From assembly GCA_025055455.1 (NCBI GenBank), contig JANWXD010000033.1:1-41429 (forward strand): DNA of 41,429 bases, in the 5' to 3' direction. Below, one piece after another: positions 17,281 to 25,381 of this stretch. How positions within the stretch are numbered: the first letter of the stretch is position 1; every line of letters begins with the position of its first letter. Origin of the DNA: Bryobacteraceae bacterium. GTDB taxonomy: Bacteria; Acidobacteriota; Terriglobia; Bryobacterales; Bryobacteraceae. Both the position numbers and the translations under genes were made by a program. The notes beneath the pieces were generated by a model, which did no database searches, was not told the origin of the DNA, and saw nothing but the letters and a program-made list of their open reading frames with translations.

Positions 17281-17844
17281 TCAAGCCGGCTCCTTGCGCA
17301 GCGCCTCCACATCGGCGCGGATTTTCCGGAGATCCAGACCCTCGGCGGTCCCGTAGTAAGCCCGAATCCGACCGCGCTGGTCCACGAGGACGAAGTGAGT
17401 GCTGTGGTTCAGACTGCCGTCCACGTCGCCCACTTTGAAGGCATCGCGGCTGAGGCGATGCAGCGTCTCCATCGGTCCCGTCAAGAAGATCCAGCGGCCG
17501 GGTTGGGCTTGGTAGCGCCGGGCGTAGGCGGCGAGCACCTCCGGGGAGTCCCGCTCCGGGTCTACCGTGAAGGACACCAGCCGCAGCTCGGCCACATCCG
17601 CGAGGGATTCCTGAATCAGCCGCATCTGTGAGCTCATCCGTGGGCAGGGCCCGGGGCAATTGGTGAAGATAAAGTCGGCAATCCAGATCTTGCCGCGCAG
17701 CTCGGCGCCGCGGAAGGGCTTGCCAGTCTCCGCCGTGAGCTCGAAATCGGGAATCTCCCCGTAGACGGGCAGGGAGACCTGAGGCTTTCTTGCACAAGCG
17801 ACCGCTGCCACCAACAGTAAGCAGACCAAACAAATCCCTTTCAT
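17281..17844 (-). CDS. SCO1/SenC-family copper chaperone for cytochrome oxidase assembly
   Basis: A 187-residue thioredoxin-fold Sco protein. The N terminus (MKGICLVCLLLVAAVACARK) is a signal peptide; AVAC resembles a weak lipobox, so a membrane-anchored lipoprotein is possible. The copper site is complete: Cys63 and Cys67 in FTNCPGPCPRM, and His150 in SLNHSTHFVLVD. Sco proteins deliver copper to the CuA site of haem-copper oxidases or maintain its thiols. It is the last gene of the large respiratory run, overlapping the ABC permease by 4 nt (ATGA). This position beside haem o synthase makes a role in oxidase assembly likely, though no oxidase subunit gene is in the window. Confidence 0.92.
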   Translation of the reverse strand: MKGICLVCLLLVAAVACARKPQVSLPVYGEIPDFELTAETGKPFRGAELRGKIWIADFIFTNCPGPCPRMSSQMRLIQESLADVAELRLVSFTVDPERDSPEVLAAYARRYQAQPGRWIFLTGPMETLHRLSRDAFKVGDVDGSLNHSTHFVLVDQRGRIRAYYGTAEGLDLRKIRADVEALRKEPA

Positions 17845-18659
17845 GCCGTGCTTCTCCCTGGGCGGCGGCGTACCGAGAGTGTCGCCAGTGCCAGCAGCGT
17901 CAAAGCGTACACGAGCGTCACCGTCAGACTGAGTCGCAGTCCCGGCTGCGGCGGCGTCCCCATGGGATCCAGCACCTGGCGCAACGCCGCCATCTCATAG
18001 GTTAGCGGATTGACGCGCATGATGGCCCGGATCCAGCCGTGCGCTTGCTCCATGGAGAACAGCGAACCGGAAACCATCCACAAGGGCACCAGCACCAGGT
18101 TGATTACCGCGTGAAATCCCTGAGTGGACTCCAAGCGCCAGGCCAGCCAGAAGCCGAGCAGCGTCAGCGTGAGAGCCATCAGGAAGATCACGCCACCGGT
18201 GGCGGCCAGCGATCCGACCGACACCGGAATGCCGGCCAAGGGCGCGAAGGCCAGGAACAGCACGCCTTGGATCCAGGCCAGCGTCGCCGATCCCAGCGTC
18301 TTGCCCAGCACTAAAGCGTGGCGCGGCGCCGGCGAGACCAGCATCGAAAGCAGGAACCCCTCGCGCCGGTCTTCGATCAGCGACATCGTGGAGAAGATGG
18401 CGGAGAACATCACGGTCAGCGCCAGCGCCCCTGGGAAAAAGAAGCGGAGGTCGCCGAAGCCGGATCCGATCAGCAGCCAAAACACCAGCGGGGAGCCCAC
18501 AAAACCCAGCACGCGCGCCTTCTCGCGCCAGAAGCGCACGAGTTCCCGCCGCCACAGCGTCCACACCGCCAGCCCGAACAATTTCGGGGACAGGTTACGC
18601 CATCCCGAAACTCGACCGGTTTCGTTTGCGGGCAATTTGGGGGTTGCGTGGCCGATCAC
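17841..18659 (-). CDS. ABC-2 type transporter permease
   Basis: A 272-residue integral membrane protein with about six predicted transmembrane helices, for example VLGFVGSPLVFWLLIGSGFG, FFFPGALALTVMFSAIFSTM, VGSLAATGGVIFLMALTLTL and LTVTLVYALTLLALATLSV. The order of helices and the middle RREGFLLSMLVSPAPRHALV and MRVNPLTYEMAALRQVL segments are typical of ABC-2/NodJ-like exporters. It overlaps the ATPase gene upstream by 4 nt and the Sco gene downstream by 4 nt, so the three are translationally coupled. Substrate unknown; because the pair sits inside a haem/copper assembly operon, a role in cytochrome biogenesis or metal export is an inference, not a family fact. Confidence 0.88.
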   Translation of the reverse strand: MIGHATPKLPANETGRVSGWRNLSPKLFGLAVWTLWRRELVRFWREKARVLGFVGSPLVFWLLIGSGFGDLRFFFPGALALTVMFSAIFSTMSLIEDRREGFLLSMLVSPAPRHALVLGKTLGSATLAWIQGVLFLAFAPLAGIPVSVGSLAATGGVIFLMALTLTLLGFWLAWRLESTQGFHAVINLVLVPLWMVSGSLFSMEQAHGWIRAIMRVNPLTYEMAALRQVLDPMGTPPQPGLRLSLTVTLVYALTLLALATLSVRRRPGRSTA

Positions 18660-19567
18660 CGAAATTGGGCGCCAGTTTCGTCCAAGAAGACGTCCTCGAG
18701 GGTGGGCTTGTGCAGTGCGACCGAGCGCACCTGGCCGGGAAAGGCCTCTACCACTTCCGCAATGAAGCGATGGCCGTTGGCGATCTCCACCCGGACCCTC
18801 CCGTCCACTACCCGCAGGTCAACCCCAAAACGCTCGCGAATCCGCGGCCCCAGCCCGTCCGGATCCGCCGCCTCGAGCACCACCACATCTCCGCCGATGC
18901 GCGCCTTCAGTTCGGCCGGGGCGCCTTCGGCCACGATCCGGCCTTCGTGCAGCAGCGCCAGCCGGTCGCAGCGCTCGGCTTCCTCCAAAATGTGTGTCGC
19001 CAGTAGCACCGTCACCCCTTGGCGCTCGCGCAGATCCTCGATATGCTGCCACAACTCGCGGCGCGCCCCCGGATCCAGGCCGCTCGAAGGTTCGTCCATC
19101 AGCAGGACTTCCGGCTGGTGGAGCAGCGCTTTGGCCACCTCCACCCGCCGCCGCAAGCCCCCGGACAAGCGTTCCACCAGCTCCCGGCGCCGCTCCGTCA
19201 AACCGAGCGTGCCCAGCACGGACTCCACCCGCTGTCGCAACGCCCGGCCCGCAAGGCCGTACAGATGTCCCTGGCTGCGAAGGTTTTCCTCCACCGTAAG
19301 CTTCTTGTCTAGACTTTGCGATTGGAACACCACACCGATCCGCTGGCGCACCGCCTCCGGTTGCCGATCCACGTCGAACCCCGCCACCACGGCGCGACCG
19401 GACGACGGAGCCATCATAGTGGAGAGAATCCGAAACAACGTGGACTTGCCGCTGCCGTTCGGACCGAGCAGGCCAAAGATTTCGCCGCGGCGGACCGCGA
19501 AACTCACGCCGGCTAGCGCCTGCCGCGAACCGTAGTAATGGGCCAGCTGTTCGACGGCAACGATCAC
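18656..19567 (-). CDS. ABC transporter ATP-binding protein
   Basis: A 303-residue ATPase beginning at the GTG at 19567, which overlaps the ctaB stop by 4 nt (GTGA). Walker A is GPNGSGKS (residues 35-42), the Q-loop is VVFQSQSLD, the signature is LSGGLRRRVEVAK, Walker B is VLLMDEPSSGLDPG, and the H-loop is LLATHILEEAERCDR. The final 70 residues (GDVVVLEAADPDG to KPTLEDVFLDETGAQF) are the C-terminal domain usual in drug/antibiotic-type ABC-2 ATPases. An open frame continues upstream but is only the wrong frame of ctaB. It works with the permease encoded directly downstream. Confidence 0.9.
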   Translation of the reverse strand: MIVAVEQLAHYYGSRQALAGVSFAVRRGEIFGLLGPNGSGKSTLFRILSTMMAPSSGRAVVAGFDVDRQPEAVRQRIGVVFQSQSLDKKLTVEENLRSQGHLYGLAGRALRQRVESVLGTLGLTERRRELVERLSGGLRRRVEVAKALLHQPEVLLMDEPSSGLDPGARRELWQHIEDLRERQGVTVLLATHILEEAERCDRLALLHEGRIVAEGAPAELKARIGGDVVVLEAADPDGLGPRIRERFGVDLRVVDGRVRVEIANGHRFIAEVVEAFPGQVRSVALHKPTLEDVFLDETGAQFR

Positions 19568-20415
19568 ATCCCCGGCCGGTCCGCCACCATCAGGCCGTAA
19601 AGCAGCGGCAGGTAGACCACCGAGGCCAGCAGGACTGCTCGGGCCCGCGCCGCCGTCCGCTCCACCGCCGCGCGCCAACCGGCGGCGAAATACAGCGAAC
19701 TCAGCACGAGCGCGCCAGCCAAATACGCCTTGCCCGTCATGCCCAGAAAACCCGGCAGCACGCTGGCGGGAATGAGCAGCAGCGAATACCACAGGATCTG
19801 GCGCGCCGTCGAGCGGCAATCCGGTTCCACCACCGGCAGCATGCGGATGCCGGCGCGGGCGTAGTCGCTGCGGTACATCCACGCGATGGCGAGAAAGTGC
19901 GGAAACTGCCACAGGAACAGAATGGCGTACAGCGCCCAAGCCTCGGCCGTCAGCTCGCCGCGCGCCGCGGCGTAGCCGATCAGCGGCGGCATGGCTCCTG
20001 GAATCGCCCCGACCGTCGTCGAGACCGGAGACCGCTTCTTGAGCGGCGTGTATAACAGCAGGTAGCTCAGCAGGGTCGCCAGCCCCAGGGATGCGCTCAG
20101 CGGGTTCACGCCCCACCAAAGCTCCAAGAAGCCGGCGAGCGCGAGCGCCGTCCCGAAGAGAAACGCGCGCCGCGGCGCGACGCGGCCGGACGGAATCGGC
20201 CGGTGCTGGGTGCGGCGCATGAGCGCGTCTTCGCGCCATTCGTACCACTGGTTCAAGGCCGCGGTTCCGGAGGCGAGTAGCCCTGTGCCGAGCATGGTGT
20301 GCAGCAACTCCACCAGGTCCCAGCCCGCTTGCCGGCCGAAGAAATAGCCCACCGCCGTGCTCATCAAGATGAGCCAGGTGATGGAAGGCTTGGTCAGATC
20401 CAAGTAGTCTTTCAT
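19564..20415 (-). CDS. ctaB: Protohaem IX farnesyltransferase (haem o synthase)
   Basis: A 283-residue polytopic UbiA-family prenyltransferase. The first prenyl-diphosphate/Mg site is at residues 55-74, NQWYEWREDALMRRTQHRP, a form specific to haem o synthases, and the second region reads SDYARAGIRMLPVV. CtaB/CyoE transfers farnesyl to haem b to make haem o, the precursor of haem a. It stands between the cupredoxin-like lipoprotein and the ABC ATPase; 78 bp separate it from the former. Its presence implies a haem a- or o-containing terminal oxidase elsewhere. The intervening 20416-20493 has no visible promoter or terminator. Confidence 0.93.
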   Translation of the reverse strand: MKDYLDLTKPSITWLILMSTAVGYFFGRQAGWDLVELLHTMLGTGLLASGTAALNQWYEWREDALMRRTQHRPIPSGRVAPRRAFLFGTALALAGFLELWWGVNPLSASLGLATLLSYLLLYTPLKKRSPVSTTVGAIPGAMPPLIGYAAARGELTAEAWALYAILFLWQFPHFLAIAWMYRSDYARAGIRMLPVVEPDCRSTARQILWYSLLLIPASVLPGFLGMTGKAYLAGALVLSSLYFAAGWRAAVERTAARARAVLLASVVYLPLLYGLMVADRPGM

Positions 20416-20493
20416 CGCCTGCGCCGACGGCGCTGCGCCTTCGGGCGATCGCGGCAGGCGACGGGGCTCCGGCGCCCGCCGAAAGCTTTCATT

Positions 20494-21276
20494 TTATCCT
20501 TTGTAGGTGAAGTCTGCCGTCTTGGTTTCCTTTGGGCCGACCGCCACCTTCAGCTCCTGCGTGCCGTATCGCTCGTGCCAGGCTTCGATCGTGTACTCAC
20601 CCGGCGGCAGCCCCTTGATGGTGAACGTCCCGTCGGCGCCCGTTACCGAGAAAAACGGATGGGAAACGACGCCGATATAGGCCCGCATCCACGGATGCAC
20701 GTTGCACTTGACCGGGATCATGATCTCCTGCCGGGCGAAGCTCTTGATCTTCGGCTCCCCGCCCGGAGGCTGCGACTCGTTCCATTCCCGGTTGATCTTG
20801 GGCAGCGGGTGAATGTTGTGGTTGGTCGGGTCGCTGTTGAGGATGCGAATCGGCTGATTGGTCATCACACCGATCACCCGCGGCTTGTAGATGCAAGTAT
20901 GTTGGTCCAAGGTCACCGGTTCGGAGGGCGTCGGCCATTGGGTGTCGGGCAGCCCCGCCTTCACCCAAACGAAGACATTGCGCAAGGTGCCGTTGTCGTT
21001 GACCACCACCTCTTCGGAGCGGGGCGGCGTGGGATGCTGCCGTGAGCAGGCCGGCACCGCATCCATGCTGATCGGCCGCATCACCGGCTTGGTGCCCGTA
21101 AAGAGCACCTTTCCCGTAATGGTCGCCGCCGTGGCTGGATCCACGACCGGCGCGGCGGCGGTCGGTGCAGCCGCCGGCGCCGCTTCCTCCGTCCGGGCGG
21201 GTTCCTCTTTCTTGGCGCAGCCAGTGAGCAGGATTGCTGTCCCGGCCGCCAATACGATCGAGAGTTTCGTCCTCAT
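20494..21276 (-). CDS. Cupredoxin-like lipoprotein with carboxypeptidase-regulatory C-terminal domain
   Basis: A 260-residue lipoprotein: lipobox LTGC at residues 17-20, then a charged Ala/Pro/Glu linker (AKKEEPARTEEAAPAAAP). The middle domain (about 50-200) holds probable metal ligands in NHNIHPLPKINREWN and VKCNVHPWMRAYIGVVSHPF, a His/Cys/His/Met arrangement as in blue-copper folds. The C-terminal segment GADGTFTIKGLPPGEYTIEA is a carboxypeptidase-regulatory-like beta sandwich. It lies 7 bp downstream of the octahaem cytochrome gene. I infer a periplasmic copper or electron-transfer role; a purely structural domain is the alternative. Related proteins are usually annotated as hypothetical or 'methylamine utilisation'-like. 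Confidence 0.8.
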   Translation of the reverse strand: MRTKLSIVLAAGTAILLTGCAKKEEPARTEEAAPAAAPTAAAPVVDPATAATITGKVLFTGTKPVMRPISMDAVPACSRQHPTPPRSEEVVVNDNGTLRNVFVWVKAGLPDTQWPTPSEPVTLDQHTCIYKPRVIGVMTNQPIRILNSDPTNHNIHPLPKINREWNESQPPGGEPKIKSFARQEIMIPVKCNVHPWMRAYIGVVSHPFFSVTGADGTFTIKGLPPGEYTIEAWHERYGTQELKVAVGPKETKTADFTYKG

Positions 21277-21283
21277 TCGTTCC

Positions 21284-24200
21284 TCACCTCGTCCTCTGAT
21301 TCATCGCGATCGCGTTCCCACGCACGGCGCTTCCGCCTGCGGCCCGCAGCCGCGAAAGCTCGTCCGGCGTGAACTGGAACATATAGCGGACCAGCAGGTC
21401 CGCGTGATCCTTTTCGTAGCCCTGGAAACTGGGCGGCAGCGGCCCGGCGAAAATCCAGCGGTCTCCCTGGCGCGTGAACAGTCCCGAGGGCATCGCTGTG
21501 CCCGGCATGATCATCGCTGGATCCAGCAGCCACCGCCGGGTCCAACCCGGCTTGAGCCGCTCCTTGGCCAGCAAGAAGTTGGGGGCCGTGGCTCGTCGGT
21601 CATGAGCCGGGTCGCCCGTCGCGTGACAGCTCAGGCACGGCGCCCCTTCGCTGGTGAACAACTGCCGGGCCATGAGCCGCTCGCGCTCGGTCAGGGTTTC
21701 CAGCCGCGGCGGAATGTACGGCTGAGCTTGCGAGGACAGCGCCTCGAAGAACCGCACCAGCTTCTGGATCTCGCCGTCGGAGAAGTAAAAGGTCGGCATG
21801 CGGGCCCGCAGGTACGGCCGCACGCCGTTGCGATTGGTGTCCGTGGCGCTCATGGCCGGGTTGGCCAGGAATTTCATCAGCCACTCGGGATTCACCCGCG
21901 CCCCCTCGCCGATCAAACTGGGCGGTTTTTGTTCCTTCCAGTCCGGCTCTTGATACCGCGGCAGCGTGTCGAAGACCGTTTTCTGGCCTACCATCATCTG
22001 GTGGCAGCCCATGCAGTTGTACTTGCGCACGATCCACCAACCTTCTACGATGTCCCGTTTCGCGCCGGTCGGGTTGTAGAAATAGCGCGGCGGCAGCGTA
22101 GACTCCACCGACCCCAGCAGGAAGGTCGTCAGCGCGTCGATTTCCTGCTTGGTCAGGTGGAAGTTCGGCATCTTGAGCCGCTCCAACTTGTCGGGTTTCT
22201 CCTTGCCCAGATCGAAGATCGCCGGATCTTTCAACTTGCGCTCGAAAAACCCTTTGTGGTTGTACCAGCCCTCCTTCTTGGCTTTTTGCGTGAGCAGGGC
22301 GAAATCCAGCCGGTCGATCGGTTTGGAACCCTCGTGTGTCAGCTCGGTGCCCACGCGCTGCTCTTCTTCCAAACCTTTGATCTCATGGCAGCCGGCGCAA
22401 CCGTAGAACCGCACCAAAAACTCGCCCCGGGCCTTCAACTTGGGATCCTCCAGGTAGGGAGCCGGGGCGTAGGTCAGACCCTCCCGTCGGCGCGTCATTA
22501 GGTAGCTGGCGATATCGCGCGACTCTTCAAGTGTGAGCCGCAAGCTGGGCATGGGCGTCATCTGCTGCACCACCAGCTCGTGCCCGTCGTTGGGGCAACG
22601 GCTGTTTTCGAAGTCGAAGACGAACGGCAGCCCCTTCTTGCGGTAGTCCTCCTCGGTCAGGTCGCGGCGCTCGAGCGGACAGTAAGGCAGCGTGCGCTTG
22701 CGCGGGTCGTGGATCCACCGCACCAGGTAGTCGTAGTTCACCTTCTCGCCGACCCGGCTCAGGTTGGCGGCAAAGGTGCCGCCGATCTGCTCGGCCCCCT
22801 CCCCGATCGAATGGCAGCCCAAGCAGCCTCGCGTTTCAAAGGACTCCTTGCCCCGGACCGGATCCCCCAGCGGCTGCTTCTCGAGCTGGCCGGTCACGCC
22901 GGACTGCCAGATGAACGCCGCAATGGCCCGCACCTCTTCGTCATCCAGACGGAAGGTCGGCATCTTGGTTCCCGGCCGATACTGGTGCGGGTCTTTGATC
23001 CACACCGGCAGCCATTCCGGCCGCAGTTTCATGCGCACTTCCTTCAGGCTCGGCCCGATCTTCTTCACCTCGCGCAGCAAGTTCCGGGAGCGGATGTCGA
23101 GCTGCTCGATGCGCGCATTGATGCTGCTGATGCGCAACTTGAGATTGTCCGCATGCTGGTAAAGACGCTGCGCCTCGGCGTTGTCCTGTGCCCGGTCGCC
23201 CTTTTCGATGGTGAACTGAATCTGGCGCTCGAACTCGGCGCGCTGCTGCTCGAGCTGCCGAATCTCCTGGCGCACGGCCGCCAGCTCTTCGGTGTCCCGG
23301 TCGAAGCCTTCGTAGCGGTGACAGCCGTAGCAGCCCCGGAGCCGGAACAGCTCCCGGCCCTGGTTGAGCGTGTCGGCCATCTCCGTAATGATTTCCCCGG
23401 CGTGGCACTGCTGGCAGCCGGCCTCGAAGTTCTCCCGCTTGTACAAGGGCCACAGCCAGTGCTTGTAGTAGCCGTGCGCCTTGGTCACGCTGGTGAGGGC
23501 GATGCCGTTGCCGTTGTGGCAGGGCGTGCAGCCGAAGCGTTCCGGATCGTGAATGCGCAGCAGTTCCCGGTTGGGATGGCTGGTGAACGCCGCCTCGCCT
23601 CCCATGGCGGCCTTGGTGAGCACCACGGGCTCGCGGATGCCCAGGTGACAGGACTCGCAACGATCCACCAGATCCACGTCCCGCACGTGAATCTGGCGGA
23701 TCTCGATGGGAAAATTCTCGAGTTTTCGACGCAGACCGGCCAGGACCGTCGAACTCACTTCCGGGATCCGGTCCGCCAGGTACTGGTCGCGCTTGCGCCG
23801 CAACTCCTCGGCGGGCGCCATCAGTTCCACGCGCCGCTGGAGCAGCGCCGCCTTGCGGTCTTTCCACTGGCGCAGGTCGCGGTCCATTTGCTCGAACGTG
23901 TAGCGCACCTTGCGCGTAGAGCCGTCCGGCTCGGGCAGCGCCACCGTGACCTCCCGCTGCTTGACCCGGGCGATGCGCTCGCGCAGGCGTTGCTTTTCCG
24001 GCTCGCTCGAGGCCACCTCCAGCTCGTAGGTCAGCGCCCCGATCTCCATGCGCAGCTCCTGGAATTTCTCGTTGAGCACCATGATCTGGGGCGTGAGCTT
24101 GCGGTTGATCTCTTCGTCAATGCGCCGCACGTCCGCCAGGACCCGCTGCTCGGCCTCCCGCATGGCCCGATCGAGCGCCTGATACTCCGGCGACGCTTTG

Positions 24201-24421
24201 ATGCGGCGCTCCATCTCTGCCTGGTTCGGAATCAGGTTGTTCAGAAACGTCGCGTACGTCTCGCGAAACCGTTTCTGGTACGACTTCCACGGCCGCATGG
24301 CGTAGATTTCGTCGTACAGCGCCCAGGCCAGCGACAGCACGAGCAACGCCGAGGAAATCAGCAACGGCCGGCTCAACGAGGAATCGACAATCGGATCCTT
24401 GTCCAGGTCTTCGGGCTTCAT
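21284..24421 (-). CDS. Octahaem c-type cytochrome with coiled-coil region, in bc-complex operon
   Basis: A 1045-residue membrane-anchored cytochrome. The start ATG at 24421 overlaps the cytochrome b gene stop by 4 nt. A transmembrane anchor (about residues 19-38) precedes a strongly helical charged region (about 60-240), probably coiled coil. Eight CXXCH haem sites start at Cys255, 298, 336, 364, 533, 675, 803 and 929. The first three have no following Met-Pro. Each of the last five is followed 48-123 residues later by a Met-Pro typical of class I cytochrome c axial ligands: KMPTF, PMPSL, KMPNF, RMPTF and AMPSG. A second helical stretch (380-450) separates haems 4 and 5. Two extra cysteine-proline pairs (Cys581, Cys609) flank a loop. 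The protein probably receives electrons from the Rieske/cytochrome b complex. It may be a fusion of a multihaem cytochrome with tandem cytochrome c modules. Confidence 0.9.
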   Translation of the reverse strand: MKPEDLDKDPIVDSSLSRPLLISSALLVLSLAWALYDEIYAMRPWKSYQKRFRETYATFLNNLIPNQAEMERRIKASPEYQALDRAMREAEQRVLADVRRIDEEINRKLTPQIMVLNEKFQELRMEIGALTYELEVASSEPEKQRLRERIARVKQREVTVALPEPDGSTRKVRYTFEQMDRDLRQWKDRKAALLQRRVELMAPAEELRRKRDQYLADRIPEVSSTVLAGLRRKLENFPIEIRQIHVRDVDLVDRCESCHLGIREPVVLTKAAMGGEAAFTSHPNRELLRIHDPERFGCTPCHNGNGIALTSVTKAHGYYKHWLWPLYKRENFEAGCQQCHAGEIITEMADTLNQGRELFRLRGCYGCHRYEGFDRDTEELAAVRQEIRQLEQQRAEFERQIQFTIEKGDRAQDNAEAQRLYQHADNLKLRISSINARIEQLDIRSRNLLREVKKIGPSLKEVRMKLRPEWLPVWIKDPHQYRPGTKMPTFRLDDEEVRAIAAFIWQSGVTGQLEKQPLGDPVRGKESFETRGCLGCHSIGEGAEQIGGTFAANLSRVGEKVNYDYLVRWIHDPRKRTLPYCPLERRDLTEEDYRKKGLPFVFDFENSRCPNDGHELVVQQMTPMPSLRLTLEESRDIASYLMTRRREGLTYAPAPYLEDPKLKARGEFLVRFYGCAGCHEIKGLEEEQRVGTELTHEGSKPIDRLDFALLTQKAKKEGWYNHKGFFERKLKDPAIFDLGKEKPDKLERLKMPNFHLTKQEIDALTTFLLGSVESTLPPRYFYNPTGAKRDIVEGWWIVRKYNCMGCHQMMVGQKTVFDTLPRYQEPDWKEQKPPSLIGEGARVNPEWLMKFLANPAMSATDTNRNGVRPYLRARMPTFYFSDGEIQKLVRFFEALSSQAQPYIPPRLETLTERERLMARQLFTSEGAPCLSCHATGDPAHDRRATAPNFLLAKERLKPGWTRRWLLDPAMIMPGTAMPSGLFTRQGDRWIFAGPLPPSFQGYEKDHADLLVRYMFQFTPDELSRLRAAGGSAVRGNAIAMNQRTR

Positions 24422-25371
24422 ATGTTGAACCAAGGAGTGACCCAGATGTACTTGATGCGGAACAGCAGCCGCAGCAGCATTTTCACCGGCAACAGCAGCA
24501 TGGTGATGAGGAAAAACTGCATCACCACGTACTGCAACAGACTCATGCGCGCGTAGATCTTGCGGTTGAACGGCGTCAGCGTGATCAGCTTATGAATCAG
24601 CCAGCCGGCCAGCACCACGTAAATCCCCATCACGGCGGCGCCGAACAGGCCGCGCACCGGCTGGGTCTTGATGCCCGGGATGTAGGAGAACGGCGCGATG
24701 TCCGGCAGGTCGCGGTTGACTTCGAAAATCAGCTTGTTGTGGTCCCACGTCTGTCCCGGCCAGAACCACATCCAGCCCGGGCCGCGGATCATCGTGCCGA
24801 TCACGATCATCGAGACCCACAACACGATGAACCCGAAGATGAACGTGAGAATCGCGAACTTCCTCTGGCGGAATGTGTAATAGCCGTTGCCGAGCGGGTT
24901 TTCATCGATGTAGGGGATCGCCATCAGCCCGAGGATGATCAGCGTCGGCATCACCACGCCCGCCATCCAGGGGTCGAAATAGACCAGCATCTCTTGCAAG
25001 CCCAGAAAGTACCAGGGCGCCTTGGAGGGGTTCATCGTGAGGTTAGGATTGGCCGGCTCCTCTAAAGGGGCATCGAGCGTGATGGACCAAACCATGAGGA
25101 TGACGGTCACCACGATCGCCGCCAGCAATTCGATCCGCAGCAGGTAGGGCCAAACATGCACCTCGCGCGGCCAGCCCGGCTTGTACGGGTAGACCTTCCG
25201 GTGGTGCGTCTTGGCCATCTCCGGATTGGCCTCGAGCTGAGCGATCAGCCGATCGTTGGCCAACGCCTGGCGCAGCCCATACCAGGTGTAAAACGGCACG
25301 AGAAACAGCAACGCCGTGATGGGGATGTTGTCGGGTGTGGTGAGGATGGTCCAGAGTTGATGCCAATCCAT
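24418..25371 (-). CDS. Cytochrome b C-terminal subunit (subunit IV-like)
   Basis: A 317-residue membrane protein matching the C-terminal half of cytochrome b, extended at both ends. After an N-terminal helix (ITALLFLVPFYTWYGLRQAL) and a soluble stretch, the Qo-site motif appears as NPSKAPWYFLGLQEM, with APWY (118-121) in place of the usual PEWY. Several helices follow: AGVVMPTLIILGLMAIPYID, FAILTFIFGFIVLWVSMIVI, GLFGAAVMGIYVVLAGWLI and a final SLLQYVVMQFFLITMLLLP. Together with the upstream b6-like gene it forms a split cytochrome b, as in b6f-type complexes. The length exceeds b6f subunit IV (about 160), with two or three additional C-terminal helices. It oxidises quinol at the periplasmic side. 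Confidence 0.9.
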   Translation of the reverse strand: MDWHQLWTILTTPDNIPITALLFLVPFYTWYGLRQALANDRLIAQLEANPEMAKTHHRKVYPYKPGWPREVHVWPYLLRIELLAAIVVTVILMVWSITLDAPLEEPANPNLTMNPSKAPWYFLGLQEMLVYFDPWMAGVVMPTLIILGLMAIPYIDENPLGNGYYTFRQRKFAILTFIFGFIVLWVSMIVIGTMIRGPGWMWFWPGQTWDHNKLIFEVNRDLPDIAPFSYIPGIKTQPVRGLFGAAVMGIYVVLAGWLIHKLITLTPFNRKIYARMSLLQYVVMQFFLITMLLLPVKMLLRLLFRIKYIWVTPWFNI

Positions 25372-25381
25372 GGCACCCCCC

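Noticed and set aside
18656-20248. Open frame extending the ABC ATPase start far upstream
   Set aside because: The extension is the wrong frame of ctaB; the GTG at 19567 overlapping the ctaB stop by 4 nt is the natural start.
22580-24556. Long plus-strand open frame opposite the octahaem cytochrome gene
   Set aside because: Shadow frame in GC-rich DNA; the minus strand carries eight haem motifs.
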